Shown: positions 1 through 12,169, counted from the stretch's first letter. The stretch is 64,000 nucleotides of DNA from Elymus sibiricus (GCA_039707655.1 CM077676.1:451707379-451771378); one strand, 5' to 3'. Notes: generated by a model not told the origin, from the sequence alone. Program-made: numbers and translations.

Positions 1-756
1 GTGTTGTTTATATATCTCCTTATGGTGCTATTTTGTGAAGCCTCGTGCCGCTTAAAATATTTTTTGCACAATAATCAAAGCCGAATATGCAATGTTATTC
101 GGTTTGGAGCTTTTTGTTGGAATAGGTGCTACAGACATTGAGGCTTTCGGTGATTTGTTATGAGTAGTGCAACGAATATTCAAGGGTTATCAATGTTTTG
201 ACAAATAATTTATAGTTTATCTAGAGGTATGTCTACATGTAGAATTTACCTTGGGTTGCTTTAATATTACTCATATATCTAGACATGACAATTGGAGAGA
301 AAATGGGTTGGCACAACAAACATACGCCTACCATTTTGATCATGTTTTATGGCATATCTATCAATAGTCGATGCTTGGTCTCGCCAACATAGGTAAGGCC
401 GAACCAAAGTCCAGCGCTTCGGCCACTAATGAAATTTTTATGAAGGCGAATGCAAGGATGAGATGACGTTCATTCTTGATTATCTGGAAAATTCTAGCAA
501 ACGGGTGAACAATATGGTCCCGAGGATGGCTTTGAGATACATATCTATGGAACTTTATCACCGAATTGTTAATGAAGTTGAGAAGGTTTCACCCAAGTTT
601 GCATCAAGGGTTCAAACAAGTAATGGCCGATATATCCTTATTGTCCTAAGCACATATAAATGGCTGATGGACGGTTGACATCGTCCTTAGAGCAAATACG
701 GTACAAGTTATTTTCGGCATGCTAGCTTTGCCGAAAAACAGGGGGGGGGGGGGATG
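1..756 (+). mobile_element. 3' end of an LTR-retrotransposon internal region, with polypurine tract
   Basis: This stretch has no open frame longer than about 70 codons and no motif I recognise. A run of 13 G (741-753) lies directly before a TG-starting block at 757 that looks like an LTR, which is the position of a polypurine tract used to prime plus-strand DNA. The stretch is therefore best read as the tail of an internal region on the plus strand whose coding part lies left of the window. A 71-codon frame at 463-678 is the longest here and is not recognisable. Family assignment is not possible from what is visible. Confidence 0.45.
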
Positions 757-1725
757 TGTTGACGCTCAAAAGTGGCACAGTCATAAAAGTAGCTTAAGCT
801 ATGTCAAGATTAATTCAAACTTCAGATTAGAAGTCACCTTCGGAAGGCTCTCTTCGAGAAGATCAAGATGGATACGAAGATGGTCCAAAACGGAGCTCGG
901 ATGCAAAAGCTGTGACAATTTCAGAGATGCTCATATTGACACTAGATTATAAAATGGCCAAAACCTCAATTAAGATGGCCTCGGATGGAAAAAGTTTCAA
1001 CATGAAAGTTGTGCGTCTCGTTGAAGCGGTCGATTTTGATATAAAAATCGTCTTAATCTGAAATTGTATGCAACCTGTGGAGCCAAAATAAGGTCAGAAA
1101 CAGAAACTACAGAGTCATTTCGGACCGACCGAATTGATTTGATTCGGTGAGACCGAGTTGACTCGGTAATTCCGAGTGAAATCACTCGGAAATTCCGAAT
1201 GAGATACAGAAGATTACAAAAAGTTATCCACGTCCACTCGGTCAGACCAAGCGAAACCAATTGGAGGCTCCGAGTTGATCCGGAAAATTGCCAAAGTTTC
1301 CTGTCCGAATTAGGTTAGGATTTTTGACGTTTTGAACGGAATTTTTACTCCTTTTCTTGTATGGAAAGTCCAACCGCCTCATAAATAGATGAGAGGTGAT
1401 GGCCGATTAAACAACACACAATCGATAAATCAATCTATCACTTTTTCGTGTTCATCTACTTTTTATCTCTCTCCCTTGTATCTTTCTTTCTCGTTCTTCG
1501 TTCGTTCTTCTAGTTGGAGGGCAGCGAATCCACGAAGCCCTAGGGGTGATCAGGTTGACCTGGGGCAGCCCATAGCTGCCACGCGCCTTGACGGGGTCCC
1601 TCCTGGGAGTGTGGGGTTTCGGGTCGATAAAAGCGCCCGCAGGATTGCTTGCGTACCACGCTTCCGGCCGGGTCTCCTTCGACTTGAGCTGCGGTGCATC
1701 ACCCCCGGCGTCGAGAGTACACGGT
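757..1725 (+). mobile_element. 3' LTR (probable) of the element ending at the left edge
   Basis: The block begins TGTTGACGCTC right after the G-run polypurine tract. It carries a TATA-like CATAAATAGATGAGAG near 1380, followed by a pyrimidine-rich leader (1440-1515) and a GC-rich end, which is the usual U3-R-U5 layout. The right border is placed near 1725, where the sequence changes to a promoter-like fragment shared with position 18960. I could not find the exact CA end, and the target duplication cannot be tested because the left LTR is outside the window. Confidence 0.5.
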
Positions 1726-1743
1726 GACGCGTTCGTGTGGGAA

Positions 1744-1860
1744 CATATATAACTATATATATGTAGGCCGGCCTGGAGGGAATCCCAGATCGAGTCGGCA
1801 GTGGAGTCATCTCTGTGTTCCATCCAACGATACGATACAAAACCTGCAAGTTGTATGCGA
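1744..1860 (-). promoter_or_regulatory. Promoter fragment resembling that of the MATH gene at 19108
   Basis: Read on the minus strand, this stretch matches about 80-90 bp of the plus strand at 18960-19045: TTTGTATCGT, then GATTCCCTCC, then GGCCGGCCTACATATATATA. In the right-hand copy that TATA-rich motif lies about 65-75 bp before the ATG of an intact MATH-domain gene. Here the expected downstream gene is missing, because the match stops where the LTR of the neighbouring element begins. It looks like the upstream part of a related gene cut off by a retrotransposon insertion; a shared small repeat is the alternative. Confidence 0.45.
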
Positions 1861-2500
1861 GCAACCCGTAGTTGACGGCGACCGAGACGAGCAGGTCCTC
1901 CGCAAGGTTCGTTTCGGAACGGAGGTCGCTGCGCGCAGGCCCAGGCATGGAAGGTAAAAAGAAAGGAACCGTGCACGGCCAAAATTGACTCAACGGCCCA
2001 CGTGTATGCTGGCGTCATCCCGTACATACGTTCATACATGCGCGTGGAACTGAATCACGAAACGATCCATCGAGCTAGGATTCGCACGCGAGCTGAATGT
2101 TTTCTTCTTCTTCTTCTTCTTCTCTATTTGAGGGACGCACGCACATGAATGTTCAATTTCACGCGTACGTATGCATATATGCCTGGCACGGCGAGGCATC
2201 GACGGGGACAAACACATATGTAGTCCACAGTCAACCGTGCAGTGGAGGAGACGACCAACATGCGATGGATGGCTCGGAGGACGGTGGATCCGCAGGAGCG
2301 GCCGGGGTCCTCCTCTCCTCTCTTAGAAGGTATGCTCGAGAGAAAGAGGAGGCCGCAGATCGCAGCAGGCTGGATCATATGGGGAGCATGTGAAACCAAT
2401 GGGAGAGAGGGAGTAATGGATGCGGCAGCGTGTGCATGGAGTGGCGCCACGGCAATTAAGTGTCGTTTTGGTTTTGAGGGAGGATTGATGGACTGCCTGG
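1861..2500. other. No gene recognised; short TTC microsatellite
   Basis: This stretch holds a (TTC)n microsatellite at 2101-2124 and otherwise mixed-composition DNA. Several overlapping short frames exist on both strands, but none shows a domain. It may be the rest of the upstream region of the truncated promoter fragment at 1744-1860. Confidence 0.5.
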
Positions 2501-2690
2501 TTTTTTTTTTTTTTTTTTTTTTTTGCGGGGAAATAAGGTGTTTTTATTACTCAATCAATGGGCAGTCCGCCTTACAAAGTTCTGGAACAACACCCGGACC
2601 CGATCGAATCCACAGAGCAGTGTGATTCTCACATCTACCAAAATTAGCTAAAAAATGACTCACAACATCGCCTGGTTTTGACGAGGAAGG
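2501..2690 (-). mobile_element. LINE (non-LTR retrotransposon) 3' end with poly(A) tail
   Basis: A run of 24 T (2501-2524) is the poly(A) tail of a minus-strand element. Just inside it, the minus-strand frame ending at 2547 reads SHFLANFGRC..., then WIRSGPGVVPELCKADC before its stop. This resembles the C-terminal end of the RNase H-like domain found after reverse transcriptase in plant LINE ORF2 proteins (AHxLAN...SGP...DC). Only the extreme 3' end is left, consistent with 5' truncation during target-primed reverse transcription. The upstream boundary is approximate and no target duplication was identified. Confidence 0.55.
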
Positions 2691-3555
2691 CGAGGGAGAT
2701 CGGTTCAGATCCGAGGAAACTACTGATTCTCTGGTTGTATCCATGGCCTTGCCACACGCTGGATGCCTTTCAAGCGTCCGATAAACATTTCTCCGTAGCA
2801 CAGTTTGTTAAAAGGTTTCCTAATAAGCAGGACTGGTACTACCTAAAATAACGCCAGGTAGTTTAGAAATCCATACGTGGGACATTTCACACTAATTTAA
2901 TTTATTATTATTATCTAATAATGCTATACACAAGTACCTCTATCTACCGGCTTGCTTGATTTGGTGTGGTTATTATGCAATCATCCCTTATTTCCCATTG
3001 GCTCTCGTTCTATATAGATGGTTTTTTTTTCTTTCACGTTTGCTCATGTGTGCTGGGTAAACATGGCTCCAGTTTCTAGTGGCAAGTTTGAAAACAGGTT
3101 ATTCTTCCCACAAATCTTGAAAAGAGATGCATACATATGAATTTGATGACATGTTGAAATTTTGTTAGATTGGAATTGACAAAACCCCGTGACCTTGAAA
3201 ATTGTAGTAGCATTTTGTTTGGTTTCAAAAGACACAACGGACAACCAGGAATACCAAATTGTTTGTATTATATACTCATGAAATGAATGAACGAGCAAAC
3301 AACATTCACGGATATTGGAGAATAACCAAAGAGCAAGCATTCATTCAGGATTCAACAAGCCAATCTGTTGGTACAATCCAAAGTTCACAACTACTCCTGG
3401 TTGACAAATTAACTCCACAATTTACAGCATTCGACCGACACCCAAACTGTAGCAACACAAAGTTTTGACAGCATCATCTTTGACAAACTGGTGCCGGACC
3501 ACCACCAGACTCCACACTTCCACACAAGTGTTGCGGGTGCAAGCAAAAAAAAAAG
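2691..3555. other. Intergenic DNA, nothing recognised
   Basis: AT-rich sequence without a recognisable gene or element border. It ends at the GAT target duplication of the first CACTA element (3556-3558). Confidence 0.5.
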
Positions 3556-3594
3556 GATCACTACAGGAAAATCACGTTTTGCCGTGTGAAATAG

Positions 3595-3985
3595 TATAAG
3601 CCGAGTTCTTTTTTTCGGGTACTCGGCTTATGTCACTCTAAGCCGAGTCTACTGGAAAAAACACCCGGCAAATAAAAAGGACTCGGCTTATGGCAGTCTA
3701 TAAGCCGAGTGGTGCCGAAAAGCCCTCAGCTTACATGAGGTACACGGCATCTACACAAAAAAGCACTCGGCTTATAGAGCACACACGGCAAAGATAGCTG
3801 CCACGTGTCCAAAACGGAGGTGGTTGACGGTGCCGTCACGGAGCAGCTTGTAAGCCGTGTGCCCTGCTACAGCACTCGGCTTATATGGCCTATAAGCCGT
3901 GTGCCCTGCGACAGCACTCGGTTTATATGGCCAATAAGCCGTGTGCCCTGCGACAACACTCGGCTTACTCAGTTCACAGATTTTT
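3595..3985. repeat. Subterminal repeats of CACTA 1, left end
   Basis: Many direct and inverted copies of a 10-12 bp motif (AAGCCGAGT / ACTCGGCTTATA) fill the first ~400 bp after the terminal repeat. In En/Spm-type elements such arrays are binding sites for the TnpA-like protein that brings the ends together. Confidence 0.8.
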
Positions 3986-4761
3986 TGAAAGCCTACTTTT
4001 TAATGATTTTTCTTAAATGATTTCCCTTCTTTCTCACACATTGTCTCCCGACTAGTTTTCATGGGTATTATTTTTGATGCCCTCAATTTCCCTATCTCTC
4101 TCTATTTACCGCCACTTTAATATTTTGATGGCCTTGTACTCTTCCGACCCCCTAGTGTACCCACATTAGGATCACATGCAAAAGGATAAGTTGTTGCGAC
4201 CCTTATTCATGCTATTTCTTGGTGGCACTTGCCTCACAAACCAGACAGTCTCGCCAGAAGATTCAGCACCTATAGGGTTTGTGAGCCAGGTGCCACAACA
4301 AGGTTCTGCATTGGTGTCGTGGTGGTGTCACGGCAGATGCCATAAGATGGCTAAAAGTGGGGGCTGCGTGAGGACGCCGGTGGGTTCCGGAAGCGAGGTT
4401 GGTACACGCGAGCGTGGGACACAAGGCGTACCCAGGTTCGGGGCCCTCCGGAGAGGTGACCCCTAGTCCTGCCGGAATGGTATGATATGCACAAAGGTTA
4501 CAATGGTGCTCCTGAAGCTGTTTAGGCGGAGGAGGAAGAAGGGGCTAGACCTCCATTCTACCTCTCCTGTGTGTGTAGGTGAATATGGCGATGACGACCG
4601 ACCAACGAATCCCTCTGCCCGGAGGCCAGGGTTACATGGGTAAATGAGAGAGGCGAGAACGAGCGTCCGCGAGCCTGCTCAGGCGAGAAGGCCCCCTGGG
4701 GTCTTTTATCGACAGACGCCCAAGGGACAATGTCCACTGTAGATGATGGTGGTGCACTGTA

Positions 4762-6235
4762 GAAGAAATGTGTTTTTGAGATGGAACGAGCGAGGTGTGA
4801 AGGCGACGCAACCGTTCCTTCATCCGTTGGCCTTGAAATTTTTTCTACACTCAATATACACCATTACTTGATCCATGTAAAAATTTAGAATCTTTCGGGC
4901 TTCGTTTGCTATATTTAAGCCATTAAGTGCATTTCTATATCTTTAACGGATATAATTCAAATTTGAACTACAAGTGCGTGAAAAGGTTGACAAAGTTGGG
5001 TTAAAAAATCATATTTGTGTTCTTGAGTCTATGTCTAGGCCATATACAATAAAAAGAAAGGAACTCGAAACATGAGGGTGCCAAGACTCGATCCCGAACA
5101 TGTAGTTTTTCGGTTTATAAATTCCAAAAAATGCAAATGAACTCCGAAAAGCATGAAAATTGTCATGGTGCCCTCATATGACACCTAAATGTTATGGTAA
5201 AAATTTGAGAACGTTTCGTAAAAGTTGTGATGTACATCGCTTGGAAACTAGACCATCTCCAAGGAAGAAACATGTTTTTGAGATGGAACGAGCGAGGTGT
5301 GAAGGCGACCCGACCGTTCCTTCATCCGTTGGCCTTGATTTTTTTTCTACACTCAATATACACCATTACGTGATCCATGTAAAAATTTAGAATCTTTCGG
5401 GCTCCGTTTGCTATATTTAAGCGATTAAGTGCATTTCTATATCTTTAACGGATATAATTCAAATTTGAACTACAAGTGCATGAAAAAGTTGACAAAGTTG
5501 GGTTAAAAAATCATATTTGTGTTCTTGAGTCTATGTCTAGGACATATGCAATAAAAAGAAAGGAACTCCAAACATGAGGGTGCCAAGACTCGATCCCAAA
5601 CATGTAGTTTTTCGGTTTATAAATTCCAAAAAATGCAAACGAACTTCAAAAAACATGAAAATTGGCATGGTGCCTTCATATGACACCTAAATGCTGTGCT
5701 AAAAATTTGAGAACATTTCGTAAAAGTTGTGATGTAAATCGCTTGAAAACTAGACCGTCTCCGAGGAAGAAACGTGTTTTCGAGAGGGAACGAGCAAGGT
5801 ACGAAGGCAACGCGACCGTTGCTACATCCGTTGGTCTTGGAAATTTTTATACACTGAATATACACCATTACTTGATCCATATAAAATTTTGGTATCTTTC
5901 GGATTCCGTATGCTATATTTAAGCCATTAAGTGAATTTCTAGACATTAAACGGATATAATTCAAATTTGAACTACAAGTGCGTGAAAAAGTTGGCAAAGT
6001 TGGATTGAAAATTCATATTTGTGTTCTTGAGTCTATGTTTAGACCATATACAAGAAAATAAAAGGAATTCCAAACACGAGGGCGCCAATATTCGACCCAA
6101 ACATAAAGTTTTTTGGTTTTTTAATTCCAGAAAATGCAAACGAACTCCGAAATTCGTGAAACTTGGTAGCATGTCTTTATATGTTACCTAGAGGCTGTGA
6201 TAAAAATGTATGAGAAAATAATGCAATTATGGGTC
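4762..6235. repeat. Tandem repeat, 502-bp unit, about three copies
   Basis: The landmark TGTTTTTGAGATGGAACGAG occurs at 4771 and again at 5273, and a diverged form occurs at 5775, giving a constant period of 502 bp. The first two units are nearly identical over most of their length; the third is more diverged and fades near 6235. Each unit includes AT-rich sequence that yields short frames of similar translation but no domain. The array lies inside CACTA 1 and is not a gene. Confidence 0.85.
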
Positions 6236-6439
6236 CTAATTAATATTAAAACGAACTAGTAAAGAAGCAAACATAATGTAGCTCCTGTGCTTTTTTCTCA
6301 TTGGCTGAGCCGCGTGAGCCACGCATCAGTGACATGGCAAGAACTCAGCCGCATATCTCGTGCGCTTCTTCCGAAATCGAACGGCCGTTGGCCTCTCTCC
6401 TCCCTCCCCTCTCTCCCTTATATCCCCATCCTCTCTTCA

Positions 6440-6665
6440 ATGGCTACCGGCTCTCCCTCCTCTCTGTCCACTCCTCCTCCACTCCACGCCGCCGTCGCCG
6501 CCGCCTATGCCGAGGTGCCGCAGCCTCCGCAAAGAGCAGCAGTCAACGGAGCAAGCAGCAGCAGCTCGCGGCAGCAAACAACAACATCAGCTATAGCAGC
6601 AAGCGGCAGCAGCAGAAGCTACCCGTCCATGCTCGAGCTCGATGCAGTGCTCCTCCTCGCCGGCG
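6440..6665 (+). CDS. Candidate 5' exon of unknown function inside CACTA 1
   Basis: A GC-rich block begins with a pyrimidine-rich leader containing TTATATCCCC (about 6417) and then an ATG at 6440. The frame starts MATGSPSSLSTPP, is rich in Ser, Ala and Gln, and runs to 6665, where it meets GTGAGTG, a good plant splice donor; without splicing it stops at 6668-6670. The leader, start and donor resemble the first exon of a host gene, and CACTA elements can carry captured gene pieces, but it could be the 5' end of a degenerate element gene. Coding status is unproven. Confidence 0.28.
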
Positions 6666-6842
6666 GGTGAGTGCTCCAGCACGGCCGCGTCGATCCACCA
6701 GCAAGCAAAGCTAGCCTCTATCTAGCTAATCGAGCCGCTCGATCTACTCTCACGTGTACTAGACCACTAGTAGTATGTATATAGCTAGCTAATCGATCCA
6801 CTCGATTGATTCTTATGTGTAACAGCAGTACGTATGTGTGGG

Positions 6843-6971
6843 CGTTTGTAGCCAGAGTGTGTACATATATACATTTGAATACTCGAATACCTGGGTGTGT
6901 ACATATACGTTTGTAGCCGGAGTGTGTACATATACATTTGAATACTTGAATACCTGGGGTGTGTACATATA
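6843..6971. repeat. Two-copy tandem repeat, ~65-bp unit
   Basis: Two adjacent copies start CGTTTGTAGCC at 6843 and 6908 and end in CCTGGGTGTGTACATATA. They differ by small indels and sit just inside the right subterminal array of CACTA 1. Confidence 0.7.
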
Positions 6972-7345
6972 AGCCGTGTGTAACAGGTGCCAGGCACCCG
7001 GCTTATAGGCATTACAAGCGGCGGCCTGCCAAATATAAGCCGAGAGGCGGCACTCATCTTATATATAAACCGTCAGTTGCGCGGCGGCACTCGGCTTATA
7101 CCGACGGTGACACATGGCCGTTAACATACGGCTGCCGTCATGTTACTTTATTAAACCGTGTGCCTCGCGCAAACACTCGGCTTATATATATACCGGGTTT
7201 TTTTAGTACGGCACCCGGCTTATACTTGATAAGCCGGTCCCCTGTAAGCCGTGTCCTATAAACCGGGAGTTTTACTCGGCTTATATATAAGCCGAGTGCA
7301 AATCGGCATAAGCCGAGTGTATTAGGCACACGGCTTACATTTTTT
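6965..7345. repeat. Subterminal repeats of CACTA 1, right end
   Basis: A dense set of ATAAGCCGAGT / CTCGGCTTATA motifs mirrors the left subterminal block and continues to the terminal repeat. Confidence 0.8.
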
Positions 7346-7359
7346 TTCCTGTAGTGGAT

Positions 7360-9293
7360 TAGAGAACTGTTCTAGGAGTTTCTTGTATCACTTTTTCCAT
7401 CCAAAGAATACACCGTCTATAGTGCTTGTCCTACAAAGCAAGAATCGTAAATGAGAAGAGGTTTGTGCACTCGTCGCAATTGATCCACACCACCAGAAAT
7501 CCATCAAATCAAGCAGTCACCCAATTTCAACCAAGCGCTCTTCTAGCCCTCCGCGAGATCAAACTTCCCAGTGGCCGCGCGTGTCTAGTACCATCCCTAG
7601 GCAGAGAGACAGAGAAAAAGATTAGTTAACAACCAAGGAATAAGGGTATACACGTAAAATTAACAGCCAAGGAACAAGATTAGGTCCCAGAGCAGACAGA
7701 GCGGTTTGATGCAAGTGTCATTGGCATGGACCTAGCCCATAGCCTAAGTTAAGGTCAGAGGCAAGTGCCATGTCCCGGTCTCTGGACCTTTTACCGAGTT
7801 TAGCACACGACAACAGGTAATATAATTTGCGGTCAGATCAAAGTCCATTTATATAGAAAATAAAAACAGCAAATAACATATCCAACATTCAAATGGATCC
7901 CGCTCTGGTCCAGATGGATCATGCTTATTAACATCAAGCGCATCTTTATACTTGGTGAGCTAAATGAATGATTACAAATCTAACATGTAATCAAAGAAAT
8001 AGAATGTTTTGGTCTGGGCTCTAGAATCAAAGAAATGCACATCATTCATCAACCAGTCGAGAGCAAACAAGCAGGAATTCCATACGGAAAAGAATGGAAA
8101 TCAACAGTCATTTGTGTTACCAATTCCTACTTTTCACAATGTAGTTTTGCAGGTGACCGTGGCACGTAGGGGCGGATGGGTTTTATATGACAAGATAGCA
8201 AGTTGGTGCCTTCCCAGGATACTAGTCATTTCAGATTCCAACACAGCAGAATAATAAAAGCTTGAGCATTATCCGCAACCTGATGTGCAATCTGACTTTG
8301 TCGTAAGTAGGGTACAAAAGACAACGTGGCATGTTCTTTTTCCAGGGAGAAATAACGTGCCATTTATAGCATAGTTCTAATTTCTGCGTATGGAAAATCA
8401 AGTACAAGGTTTGGGAGAGTAAGACATTTCCCCCAACAAGTGATTAGAATTAGAACAAGAAGTATGGTTATATGAATTCAAGAATGTGAAACTTATGTCC
8501 TATCTACACAAGAAGTAATTGTGAGGGTTAAACCTATAATGTTCATGTAGGAACTGCAGCGCAGAACCATGACATGATTTCACAGATATTCCACATGTAC
8601 AATCCTAGGAATCAAACAACCATATCACTAGTAGATAATATCAAAGCTAAAATGGAGGACTAAATCCAATAATACGGAATGTGCACCACCGTTGAAGGAG
8701 GGGATAGGAGGGAGGCATCCAACTAATCCATCGCAAACACGCAAATACGTGCATCAATGGAAGCATGGTCATCGTCGTGCACAACACCATGCCGACCAAC
8801 TGCTATTTTATGTGAGCTATTTCTCTTACCCCGGTATATCTCCTGTCATGTGTTTCTCGTCCAATATATCCAGACACATTTTTTCCAAGCCCAGTATCTC
8901 TCTCCACATGTTTCCCTCTTATTTACCCTGCCCAATACTCGTAACGTGTTTCCTGTTCCAATATCTTCTGCCACTTGTTTCCAACCCATTTCTCCTGCCC
9001 CATTATATCCAGCTATGAATTTCCAAGGCCAAGTATTGAAAATATGCCCACCTTATTTTCACCTTACTGGCCGGTTTCGTGCACTAGTTGATGAGATTAG
9101 AAATAAATCCCTTCGGACTCGGAAGAGATCTTGGTCTAGCATGTCCGCCGCAGCGGTGGTGATGGTGGTTATGACCATGGAATGATGGGTCTCAACTCGC
9201 GCGGACGAAATGCTCATCCCCTTTGTCATCGATGACGAACGCGCCGTGGCGCGGTGATACTCCGAAAACAAAAAGGAAAAGGATTTTAGGGTA
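7360..9293. other. Intergenic DNA, nothing recognised
   Basis: About 1.9 kb between the CACTA element and the Copia element. Frames of 80-140 codons (for example 8009-8254 and 8757-9185, plus) show no domain, and the latter is low-complexity Pro/Ser/Phe. I see no convincing promoter or transposon end. Confidence 0.5.
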
Positions 9294-9298
9294 GTGGA

Positions 9299-9435
9299 TG
9301 TTAAACGTTATGTTTTGGGAAACTGCACGACACCCCAATACGGGTGTGGCTATCTCATATATATAAGGGTACACAAAGTGTACAAATACAAGATACAGGG
9401 TATACACAGAAGCTACGTATAAACATTATCTAACA
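9299..9435 (-). repeat. Copia 3' LTR (137 bp)
   Basis: On the minus strand it begins TGTTAGATAATG and ends CGTTTAACA. The adjacent polypurine tract is at 9436-9450 (minus AAGATTGAGGGAGGG). Confidence 0.93.
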
Positions 9436-9448
9436 CCCTCCCTCAATC

Positions 9449-11509
9449 TTAACTGTGGCCTGAAGTACAAAGTAAGTTAAGATTGCGCCTACAACCTTCA
9501 AACTGAGGTTGTGGAAGTGGCTTCGTGAAGATGTCAGCAAGTTGATATTTGGAGGAGATGAACTTGATATGAAGAAGCTTCTGTGCAACACGTTCCCTCA
9601 CAAAGTGATAGTCAATTTCGATGTGCTTGGTACGAGCATGAAAAACTGGATTAGATGAAAGATATGTCGCACCAATATTATCACACCAAAGAACTGGTGG
9701 CTGCTCTTGAGAGACTCCCAACTATCTCAACAGAGACTGTACCCAAATGAGCTCAGCCGTGGCATTGGCAACCGCCTTGTACTCTGCTTCAGTGCTACTC
9801 CGAGATACTGTGGCCTGCTTGCGCGCACTCCAGGCGATCAAGTTGCGACCAAAGAAGACAGCATAGCCCCCCGTTGATCGCCGATCATCCAGGCTCCCAG
9901 CCCAATCTGCATCAGAGAACGCAGAGAGAGCACTCGAGGAGGTAGACCGAAGATGCAAGCCATAGGAGACAGTATGAGAGAGATAACGCAGTATACGCTT
10001 CATAGCTGACCAGTGCGAAGTCCGAGGAGCATGAAGATACTGGCACACACGGTTTACCGCATAGGAGATGTCCGGCCGTGTGATAGTCAAGTACTGCAAA
10101 CCACCAACAATACTGCGGTACTCTGTAGCATCATCTGAAGGAAGCAAGGCACCATCCAAGTTTGATAACCGATCTGTTGCAGACATAGGGGTGGTAGCAT
10201 GCTTGCATTGCAACATACCAGCACGTCGCAGCAAGTCCAAGGAATACTTATGCTGAGTGAGAGTCAGGCCAGCAGGGGACCGTGAAACCTCCAGACCAAG
10301 GAAGTAATGGAGAGAATCCAGATCCTTGACAGCAAAATGACCACCCAGAGCAGACAACAGACGATCAGTGGCAGTCACTGAGGAGCTGATAAGAATAATG
10401 TCATCAACATAAACCAGCAGGTACATAGTAACCTCAGGACGATGTAGCAGGAACAGAGACGTGTCAGCAGTGGACGGAACAAATCCAAGACGTCGAAGAA
10501 CCGAGCCAAGTCGGGCATTCCACGCACGTGGAGCCTGCTTAAGTCCATAGAGTGCCTTAACAAGATGACACAGATGATGTGGACGAGCAGGATCAACAAA
10601 ACCTGGAGGTTGCCGCATGTACACCTCTTCCTCCAAGACCCCATGAAGAAAAGCGTTCTGAACATCAAGCTGACGCAGAGACCACCCTTTGATAACAGCC
10701 AAGGACAGAAGTAGATGAATAGTGATAGGTTTGACAACTGGACTGAATGTATCCTCGTAATCAAGACCGTACCTTTGCTTGAAGCCTTTCGCCACAAGCC
10801 GTGCCTTGTAGTGCTCGATAGAACCGTCAACATGCTTCTTGACCTTGAACACCCACCTGGAGTCAATAATGTTGACACCAGACACAGGAGGAACGAGGCG
10901 CCAAGTATCATTCCTCTGGAGAGCCTGAAACTCCTGCTCCATGGCAGTACGCCAGTGAGGAATCCGAAGGGCCGCCTGAAAATGTCGAGGCTCAGCAGTG
11001 GGGTCAGCATCCGTCTGCGCCACACACGCCGCAATCCACGCAACCGTGCCATCAGTGCGCTCCTTCGGGCGAAAAATACTGTTCTGACTGCGTGTACGAG
11101 CACGCAGAGCAGCGGTAGGTGGCGGAGGTGGTGTCGGAGACGCAGTCGAAGAAGATGGTGACGACGACGCAGACGAATCACCAGACTCAGAGATCACATG
11201 CATCGGTGACACAGGTGCGTCATGCAGAGCAGAAGACCACGCAGGGGTCGATGGAGAGGCAGCCGACGCAGGCGAGCACGGCGACGCCGGGCCAGGCGTG
11301 CGGCCTGGTGGGAGCGACCCGCCTGGGGCCGAAGCAGCGGCAGCTGGCTCAGCTGGCTCAGGCGCCAGGCCAGGGCGTGGCCCGCACGGAGCCGAAGCAG
11401 CGGCAGCTGGCTGAGCCGTCGCCAGCAGCGGGCCAGCTGACGAGGAGCCAGGGGGAGGCGAAGGGGTGGGGTGCATGTGGCATGCACAGGAGGAATGTCC
11501 CCTGTACAC
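9449..11509 (-). pseudogene. Copia reverse transcriptase-RNase H, one in-frame stop
   Basis: A 595-codon frame (9722-11509) encodes a low-complexity Ala/Pro linker, then the Copia reverse transcriptase: [42 protein letters not shown] and the catalytic YVDDIIL. RNase H follows ([18 protein letters not shown]). A TAG at 9722-9724 interrupts the frame, and the same frame continues to 9449 with the rest of RNase H ([25 protein letters not shown]). It would copy the element RNA into DNA. The join to the integrase frame upstream is shifted, so no full polyprotein can be made from this copy. Confidence 0.9.
11220..11440 (-). repeat. GC-rich short tandem repeat in the pol linker
   Basis: The motif CCGAAGCAGCGGCAGCTGGC recurs about 60 bp apart within the segment between integrase and reverse transcriptase, encoding Ala/Ser/Pro-rich protein. 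The integrase-to-RT frame change falls in or near this block. Confidence 0.5.
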
Positions 11510-12169
11510 CCACCATCGGGCGCCCGAGTGACCACAGGCGGCGGATCATCCAGAAGCTCAAGGCGCGCTCCTCGCCCAGTACCTGTACCATGGTTAGGTA
11601 GCAACAAGGGAGTATATGTAGCATCTACAAATTGACCAGGCAAAGGTAAAGCAGATTTCTCAGGTGCAGTGGGAGTGGTGGAGGTGACCGGAAGTGCGGA
11701 AAAAGGAAAAACATTCTCATCAAACACCACATCACGAGAGATGTAGACGCGGTTAGAGGGAACATGAAGACACTTGTACCCTTTATGAAGAGAACTATAA
11801 CCAAGAAACACACATTGTTTAGACCGAAACTCCAACTTGCGTTGGTTATATGGACGAAGATGTGGCCAACATGCACACCCAAAGACCTTGAGAAACGTAT
11901 AATCAGGAGTTTCATTCAGCAAGAGTTCAAGTGGTGTTTTCATCTGACGGAGTCGTGTAGGGAGTCTATTAATGAGAAAGCATGCGGTGGAAAACGCATC
12001 ACTCCAAAACCGGAAAGGAACGGAGGCATGGGCAAGCAAAGCAAGACCAGTCTCAACTATATGGCGATGCTTACGCTTAGCTACACCGTTTTGCTGATGT
12101 GTATGAGGACAAGACACACGATGTGTAATTCCAAGCTTATTAAAGAATGCATTGAGGTTGTGATACTCA

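Larger units (their letters stand above)
3559..7356. mobile_element. Non-autonomous CACTA DNA transposon (CACTA 1)
   Basis: The element starts CACTACAGGAAAA and ends with the inverse TTTCCTGTAGTG. It is flanked by a 3-bp target duplication GAT (3556-3558 and 7357-7359), the size expected for CACTA/En-Spm. Both ends carry many short subterminal repeats around TAAGCCGAGT and its complement ACTCGGCTTA. At 3.8 kb it holds no transposase; the middle is a 502-bp tandem array and a GC-rich exon-like block, so it would depend on a transposase supplied from elsewhere. Boundaries are exact; strand is not assignable without genes. Confidence 0.93.

Noticed and set aside
463..678. 71-codon plus frame as a gene
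   Set aside because: No start context or domain, and it lies in the tail of a retrotransposon.
2097..2450. Several short frames around the TTC microsatellite
   Set aside because: Conflicting frames on both strands without domains or conserved borders.
4350..4760. GC-rich block in CACTA 1 that resembles part of an LTR
   Set aside because: No TG/CA ends, no duplication and no partner found; left as part of the CACTA element.
10715..11601. Plus-strand frames opposite the Copia reverse transcriptase
   Set aside because: Shadows of the minus-strand pol gene, which has clear motifs.
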